A DNA stretch of 64,000 nt, from contig JBAZKM010000007.1 of assembly GCA_041650805.1 (NCBI GenBank), positions 58,449 through 122,448 of the forward strand, read 5' to 3'. Below the pieces are notes generated by a model. That model was not told the origin of the DNA, ran no database searches, and saw nothing but the letters and a program-made list of their open reading frames with translations. Source of the stretch: Candidatus Omnitrophota bacterium (lineage in GTDB: Bacteria > Omnitrophota > Gorgyraeia > 2-01-FULL-45-10). Shown piece by piece: positions 59,393 through 64,000 of this stretch; positions within the stretch are counted from its first letter, which is position 1, and every line of letters starts with the position of its first letter. Position numbers and translations under genes: made by a program.

Positions 59393-62227
59393 TCAGGTGA
59401 CGGAAGAGGTGCCGGCGGCGACACCCTCAAACTGGCTGTTGTCCCCGTCCAGCATGAACGTACCGCCGGCCTGTCCGCTCGTCACCGGGTGGCCGTCGAT
59501 AACCGGGGAAGCGTCCAGATCGACGATAGCGCTCCACCTGTTGCCCTGCTGGTTCCATGTCCCGTCTTTGAATGTTATCGACGCGGATGTCGGCGTCGTT
59601 TCGGTAAGGGTCACCGTCCACCCGGCCGATGGCTGCGCGCTCTGCTTGAACGTCCCGGAGATGATCCCCGCCCATATATAATCCGACGACCCGTTGCCGT
59701 ATAACCGCGTATCCATATTAAATGTCGTGAACTGCTGGCTGCCGGCCGTCTTCGCCATGTTCTCTGCCGCGGATATCTGTGTGATGGGCACGTTGACGAA
59801 GGCGGCAAGCTGGGCCGCGTTGAACCCGAGGAACTCCTCCGAAAAATTTTTGTAGGCCACATACCATTCCCCGCCGCCCATCGCCTGCCACGTCATGTCC
59901 GGCGTAGCGGTCGGATCGGCTATGCCTACGACATCTCCGTCAAGGATATACCCGCCGGCGAACGTCTCATAATCGCCCGGCTCGCCCATCAGGGTGAAGA
60001 ACACCCCCCTGAATTCACCCACCAGCTGGTTCGTCTTCTGGCCGGGGACAGGGTCCCTGTCGTCCCACAGGATCCCGTCCATCGTACCGAGCCATGAACA
60101 GTCATCGTACTGTTCCCCGCCTACGGCGAGCACCCAGTCATCTGATGTCGTCGAGGTGTAGGTGCCCTGGGCCTGGAGCTGCCATATCCCCCAATCGAGG
60201 TCTGGCAGATTGAATGTGACCCCGGATAGCCCCGTATCTGAGCCGGTGGCACCGCATGTTATGTCGCCGCCCGCGTCAAAGCTCCCGACACCCCTGCCGT
60301 AAACCGACTTTGTCACGAGAGAGGCGCCATTAAGGTCATAACCCGCCCCCAGGACCTCTCTCTGGTTAAATACGACATCGTCCGATTCCGCCAATAAACT
60401 GTTGAATGTCTTCAACACCGGCCAGTACTTACCTTCATATGTGAATGTCATCGTCCCGGCCCATCCTGACGGGTCGCGATAAAGGCATAGGGCCTTGCCT
60501 TTCAGGGTCGTCCTGTCGGCATCCGTGGATTTAGAGAGCGAGGCGCCGAGGAACCCCCTGTACTGGCCGTTATTGTCCGTTTTGCACTTGAAGTCATCGC
60601 TTACCCAGAAGGCATAAAGCTCCGGGATATAGACATTCCTTGCGACGCCGCCGGTCACCGATCCCTTACCGACCGTGATCCACTGATTGAAGACGCTTAC
60701 CGAAAGCGAAAAACTCCCGTCCATACCGTTATACGGCAATTCCGGGCTGAAGATGACCGTTGAGCCGTCTACGGCGATCTTTCCCACCAGGCCCGCAAAT
60801 GTCAGGCTCTCTATATAGGATACCCCGGGTATCGGGTGTGGCCTGTTTGCCTCCGTTATGGGTATGAGGGCCGGAGGCACCTGGAATGCGCCCGGACCGC
60901 CCTTCCCCTCCCCCTTTGCGTGGCCGCCGCCGTCCTTATTAAGCCCTATCGCGTGCTTCCCTCCTTCTCCGGTAGCCCCCGCATCGTTCGCGGGCGCCGT
61001 ATACCCGTCGTGGACGACGCCGTAGTCGAAAGACGCATTGAGCGATGTCCTGGCCTCGTTCGATGTCATGGCCGGCGCGGCTACCGCGCCCGTATTCGAC
61101 GATACGGTATTCTGCCCGGATCCGACGAACTGCGTATCGCCCGATATCGTATTTGTGACGATACCGCCTCCGCCTTCATAAAATGCCTGCGTGGCGGCAG
61201 GGCTTATAGTGAGGAACATCACGGTCCCTCTTACACCGCACATGGCGGTAGGCGTCTTTATGCGGAAGTTCGAGTTCTTGCCCAGTTTTTCGACAACGGC
61301 CTTTACCTTTCCCATATCGGATTCAAAAGTGTTGTCGAACTCGCCGGTCTTCGGGTCCCGCTTCAATGTAGCGAGGGCGATCCGGGAGCCGGGCTGGATA
61401 TGGAGAAGATTGCCGTTGTCCAGGAGAAGCGTGGCCTTCCCGTCCTCCGAGGTCTCTATCCTGTCGCCTTCCCCCAGCGTCTCATCGGGTTTAGCGTAAT
61501 GCCAGTCGGAGGCGCCTTTCTTTAATACGCGGACCCCGCCTACCAGCGTCGTAATGGAACAACTCATGGCCGCGGAGGTCTTCCCGATAGAGACCGCTTT
61601 TATGACGGTCGGCTTCGTATCCTTCTCGTGGAGCATGAACTCCGACTCCATATACGGGCGGGGAGCTTCCGGGGGCGCATCGAACGGCACCATGACCGCC
61701 TCGCCGTTCGCTATATCTTTCACCTGGCCGGGCAGCGCGACGTTACAGATCGACAGCCGCCCGTCCTTCACCAGGGCGCTCGTCCGTTCGGCCTGGTAGA
61801 GGACCAGGACCTGTGTCCCCTTGACGGCCCCTTTTGAGTTAGGGGTGGTTATCATAAAGGTGTCCGGGCGGCCTGTTTTGGAGACATCGGCCAGCACCTT
61901 GCCTCTGGCGATGTGTATCTCGGCATGCTCCCTTGCGCTGCCCGCAACTTTGAATTCTTTTATCTCCATGCGTGTATTAGGGGCTATCTTAACGGTGCTC
62001 CTGTCCGTGAATTCCAATTCGGCCTTGGAATGGCCTTTTGTGCGGACAGAGTCACCCTCGAATATCGGGAGTCCTTCCGCCAGGGACACCGCTTCGTTAT
62101 CGGGCGAGCGTGTCACATCGACCCTCCCCTCCACCGCGGTGACCTTACCTATCGGAACGGCACCGGCCATGGCAACGCATGGCATGAGCAAAAACGCGCA
62201 TAACGGCAGGATGCTTTTCATCTTCAT
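59393..62227 (-). CDS. exported protein with two FecR domains
   Basis: A 944-residue protein with a signal peptide (about residues 5-21, A-M-A-G). A first FecR domain spans about 30-150 (VEGRVDVTRS, GDSVRTKGHSKAEL, VKGTQVLV), a second about 225-350 (GGVRVLKKG, GEGDRIETSEDGKA, MCGVRGTVMF). Then comes a Gly-rich linker (about 385-465) and a long beta-rich C-terminal part with repeated W-G-T/W-x-G motifs, likely a surface domain. Tandem FecR proteins of this size are common in uncultured bacteria and not linked to iron signalling; the role is unknown. Confidence 0.85.
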   Translation of the reverse strand: MKMKSILPLCAFLLMPCVAMAGAVPIGKVTAVEGRVDVTRSPDNEAVSLAEGLPIFEGDSVRTKGHSKAELEFTDRSTVKIAPNTRMEIKEFKVAGSAREHAEIHIARGKVLADVSKTGRPDTFMITTPNSKGAVKGTQVLVLYQAERTSALVKDGRLSICNVALPGQVKDIANGEAVMVPFDAPPEAPRPYMESEFMLHEKDTKPTVIKAVSIGKTSAAMSCSITTLVGGVRVLKKGASDWHYAKPDETLGEGDRIETSEDGKATLLLDNGNLLHIQPGSRIALATLKRDPKTGEFDNTFESDMGKVKAVVEKLGKNSNFRIKTPTAMCGVRGTVMFLTISPAATQAFYEGGGGIVTNTISGDTQFVGSGQNTVSSNTGAVAAPAMTSNEARTSLNASFDYGVVHDGYTAPANDAGATGEGGKHAIGLNKDGGGHAKGEGKGGPGAFQVPPALIPITEANRPHPIPGVSYIESLTFAGLVGKIAVDGSTVIFSPELPYNGMDGSFSLSVSVFNQWITVGKGSVTGGVARNVYIPELYAFWVSDDFKCKTDNNGQYRGFLGASLSKSTDADRTTLKGKALCLYRDPSGWAGTMTFTYEGKYWPVLKTFNSLLAESDDVVFNQREVLGAGYDLNGASLVTKSVYGRGVGSFDAGGDITCGATGSDTGLSGVTFNLPDLDWGIWQLQAQGTYTSTTSDDWVLAVGGEQYDDCSWLGTMDGILWDDRDPVPGQKTNQLVGEFRGVFFTLMGEPGDYETFAGGYILDGDVVGIADPTATPDMTWQAMGGGEWYVAYKNFSEEFLGFNAAQLAAFVNVPITQISAAENMAKTAGSQQFTTFNMDTRLYGNGSSDYIWAGIISGTFKQSAQPSAGWTVTLTETTPTSASITFKDGTWNQQGNRWSAIVDLDASPVIDGHPVTSGQAGGTFMLDGDNSQFEGVAAGTSSVT

Positions 62228-62247
62228 TCCGGGTCACTCCTTAAGTT

Positions 62248-63780
62248 TTAAAATTTATACTTCATGCCCGCGCCGAAGACATTCCGGGTGTACTTGTAAA
62301 CGCCGATACTGGCGTTATCGTCCGTGAACGTGTACGTCAACTGCACCTCGGCGTTCTTGAAGACCTCTATCGCGACGAGGTTCGATACCGTAATTATGTT
62401 GTCGGAACGCCTTTTGTCGTAAACGTTATTCTTCCTGAGATAATCCTGGTAAAAGTACTCGCATACGATATTCCATTTCACATTTTTCAATACGGGGATG
62501 ACCGACATCATGGTGAGCTTGTTGCCCCAGTACCTCCAGTTCTCGCCTTTGGTGTCATCGCAGTTCATCGAATAACCTAAACTGAAGACGCCCTGGTTCT
62601 TGGCGAAGAAATGGTACCACCCGACAGAACATACATATTCGCTTGAGGTCCTGTTCTCATCCGCCGGGTCCGGCGGCCAGAGGAATATCTTGCGGTTGTA
62701 AAGGAACGAGAACTGGGCCATGTCGTTCCTGTCTATCATATAGTTGGTCAGATTGGATACGCTCGCGGTGGAGAGGTACCCCTTATCGTGCACCGATACA
62801 TAGTTATAATGGGTCGGGAAGGTCACCGCCAGTTTGTCAAAGTAGAAAGAAGGGAGAAGCGTTATGTCGTGGCTCACCATGTCGTAGAAACCGAGGTCGG
62901 TCTGTTTGGCGTAATAGAAAGAGTAACCCGGTTTTATCGATACATTGTCGCCGAACCTGAAGTTATAATCGCCCTGGCAGGTATATACCTGCCGCCAGTC
63001 CGCCTGGTCCGATATGCCGCTCACGGTCGTCTCATCGTCCGGCATCAGGACGACATTGGTATCATATTGCGCCCCCGCCGTCGCATAACCGTGGAACGGC
63101 TTCGTCGCGTCTTCCACGCGCGATATGGTATCCATATACTCGTTGGCGAACGTCGCCAGGTCCGCCGTCGGCTGGGTCATGACGACGTCTTTGAATACTT
63201 CGTTCGCCTTGGAGAGCTGCTTCGCCTGTAGATAGGCCATACCCTTATAATACTTGACGGTCCCGACGAGCGATTCGTCCAGCTCCCCGGCCTTATCGAA
63301 CGAGGCTATTGCGCCGTCGACATCTTTGTTCTCTTTGAGCAGTATGAGCCCTTTCATAAAAGCGATCTGCGCCGGGGCCACCCCCTCCGCCTCCGCCACG
63401 GCGACCCATTTCTTCGCATCTTCTATCTCATCCAGCTTATAGAGCAGGTCTATCAGTTCTGGGACGGCGTAATTTATCTTAGGACTAAGGGTAGCGGCTG
63501 CCTCAAGGTGGGGCCTGGCCTCCTTATACCTCTGCATCTGTTTCAATGTCAACCCCAGGTAGTAAGCGACCGTGGAGGAGCCGGGGTCTCCTGTCCTCAG
63601 TTCCTGTAACGGGATGAGCGCCTCATCGTAGTTCTCGTGGTCATAAAGCCATACGGCCCTGTCGAGCTTCCCGGCATCTCCCGGCCTTCCGTCTTCCGGG
63701 AAAACGGGTGGAACGATTGCTGACATATAGAGCACCGGAACAATACTCAGCATAATATAGAACGGCTTACAGCACCTCAT
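62248..63780 (-). CDS. TPR protein with C-terminal outer membrane beta-barrel
   Basis: A 510-residue protein with a hydrophobic signal (about 8-25), TPR repeats about 40-225 (ALIPLQELRTGDPGSSTVAYYLG type), and a C-terminal region from about 230 with alternating aromatic strands ending in G-M-K-Y-K-F; a terminal Phe is the outer-membrane insertion signal. It is the first gene of the nine-gene run. No Shine-Dalgarno precedes ATG 63780, and the -10 box lies 8 bases upstream, so the mRNA may be leaderless. Confidence 0.82.
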   Translation of the reverse strand: MRCCKPFYIMLSIVPVLYMSAIVPPVFPEDGRPGDAGKLDRAVWLYDHENYDEALIPLQELRTGDPGSSTVAYYLGLTLKQMQRYKEARPHLEAAATLSPKINYAVPELIDLLYKLDEIEDAKKWVAVAEAEGVAPAQIAFMKGLILLKENKDVDGAIASFDKAGELDESLVGTVKYYKGMAYLQAKQLSKANEVFKDVVMTQPTADLATFANEYMDTISRVEDATKPFHGYATAGAQYDTNVVLMPDDETTVSGISDQADWRQVYTCQGDYNFRFGDNVSIKPGYSFYYAKQTDLGFYDMVSHDITLLPSFYFDKLAVTFPTHYNYVSVHDKGYLSTASVSNLTNYMIDRNDMAQFSFLYNRKIFLWPPDPADENRTSSEYVCSVGWYHFFAKNQGVFSLGYSMNCDDTKGENWRYWGNKLTMMSVIPVLKNVKWNIVCEYFYQDYLRKNNVYDKRRSDNIITVSNLVAIEVFKNAEVQLTYTFTDDNASIGVYKYTRNVFGAGMKYKF

Positions 63781-63787
63781 TAATATA

Positions 63788-63815
63788 ATATTACCCTATA
63801 ATAGCGAAAAGTCAA
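63788..63815 (-). promoter_or_regulatory. promoter of the TPR/FecR operon
   Basis: On the minus strand TTGACT (63815-63810) and TAATAT (63793-63788) are 16 bp apart. The expected start falls at 63780-63782, at the ATG. Confidence 0.6.
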
Positions 63816-63848
63816 TATCGCGTTGGGAACGATAAATTTTTACGGATA

Positions 63849-63939
63849 GGCGCCTCTGGCGCCATGCCGCACTTCAGGGTCCTGTTCACGGCCTGAATTT
63901 TTTCGCCGTGCACTACCAATTTTGCATAGCAAAATTGGT
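63849..63939. repeat. inverted repeats at the right edge
   Basis: GGCGCC-tct-GGCGCC at 63849-63863 and ACCAATTTTGC-ata-GCAAAATTGGT at 63915-63939 (11-bp perfect arms). No gene is visible between 63781 and the window end; the structures resemble the nested repeat at 13822-13879 in style, but not in sequence. Confidence 0.5.
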
Positions 63940-64000
63940 GCCTACAGCCTGCCTATAGCCTTGAAGGCTGCGGTTTACGTCTCGCGAATTTGCAGGAATT

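Overview
The window looks like a chromosomal piece of a Gram-negative anaerobic bacterium. Evidence for an outer membrane is two TolC-type efflux systems, a TPR protein ending in a beta-barrel, and an AsmA-like protein. Evidence for anaerobic, ferredoxin-centred metabolism is pyruvate:ferredoxin oxidoreductase (porCDAB), a bifurcating transhydrogenase (nfnAB) joined to glutamate dehydrogenase, and several 2x[4Fe-4S] proteins. Chromosomal genes are rather GC-rich but use ATA for isoleucine heavily. The mix (FecR, HEAT, HD-GYP, SYLF, TrpB2, PEP/pyruvate-binding protein) would suit Omnitrophota or a related uncultured lineage, but no marker gene fixes the taxon.

Left edge (1-1577): a partial alpha/beta hydrolase, a toxin-antitoxin pair, and a tRNA-Asn(GUU) gene whose anticodon loop is split by a 287-nt group I intron.

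Island (1578-13778): a visibly AT-richer integrative element of about 12.2 kb sits in the 3' end of this tRNA, bounded by a 9-bp repeat of the tRNA terminus. It carries a large serine recombinase, an excisionase-like protein, a type I restriction-modification system (hsdR, hsdM, hsdS), a membrane-protein plus TIR-protein pair, and a poorly understood tail: MerR-like regulator, short tyrosine recombinase, HTH protein, small protein and exported trypsin-like protease. The recombinase reading frame continues across the joined att sites, so integration appears to exchange its C-terminus. The recombinase and the hsd operon are driven by face-to-face, interlocked promoters. It reads as a small mobile defence island.

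Chromosome, plus strand (13781-23393): tandem hairpins, a pyrimidine-dimer glycosylase, then CDF transporter, amidohydrolase, GT39-like glycosyltransferase, TauE/SafE permease and DUF362 ferredoxin protein in one tight run; then PilZ, an MFS exporter and 6-phosphofructokinase.

Chromosome, mostly minus strand (23395-63780): FemAB-like acyltransferase, LhgO-type oxidase, a KaiC-like/PPDK fusion, nfnA-nfnB-gdhA, trpB2, a stand-alone methionine-synthase activation domain (plus strand), a membrane protein with porCDAB, SYLF-dnaX-recR, ferritin-like/galT/TolC-HlyD-ABC exporter genes, and finally nine close-packed genes (TPR-barrel, FecR, HEAT, HD-GYP, TolC, MacA, MacB, AsmA-like, SpoIIE phosphatase) that may be one operon read from 63.8 kb to 49.1 kb. 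Promoters of sigma70 type (-35/-10 at 16-17 bp spacing) are unusually easy to see throughout; at least three sit so close to the ATG that the mRNA would be leaderless. All assignments were made by reading the sequence; no database search was run.
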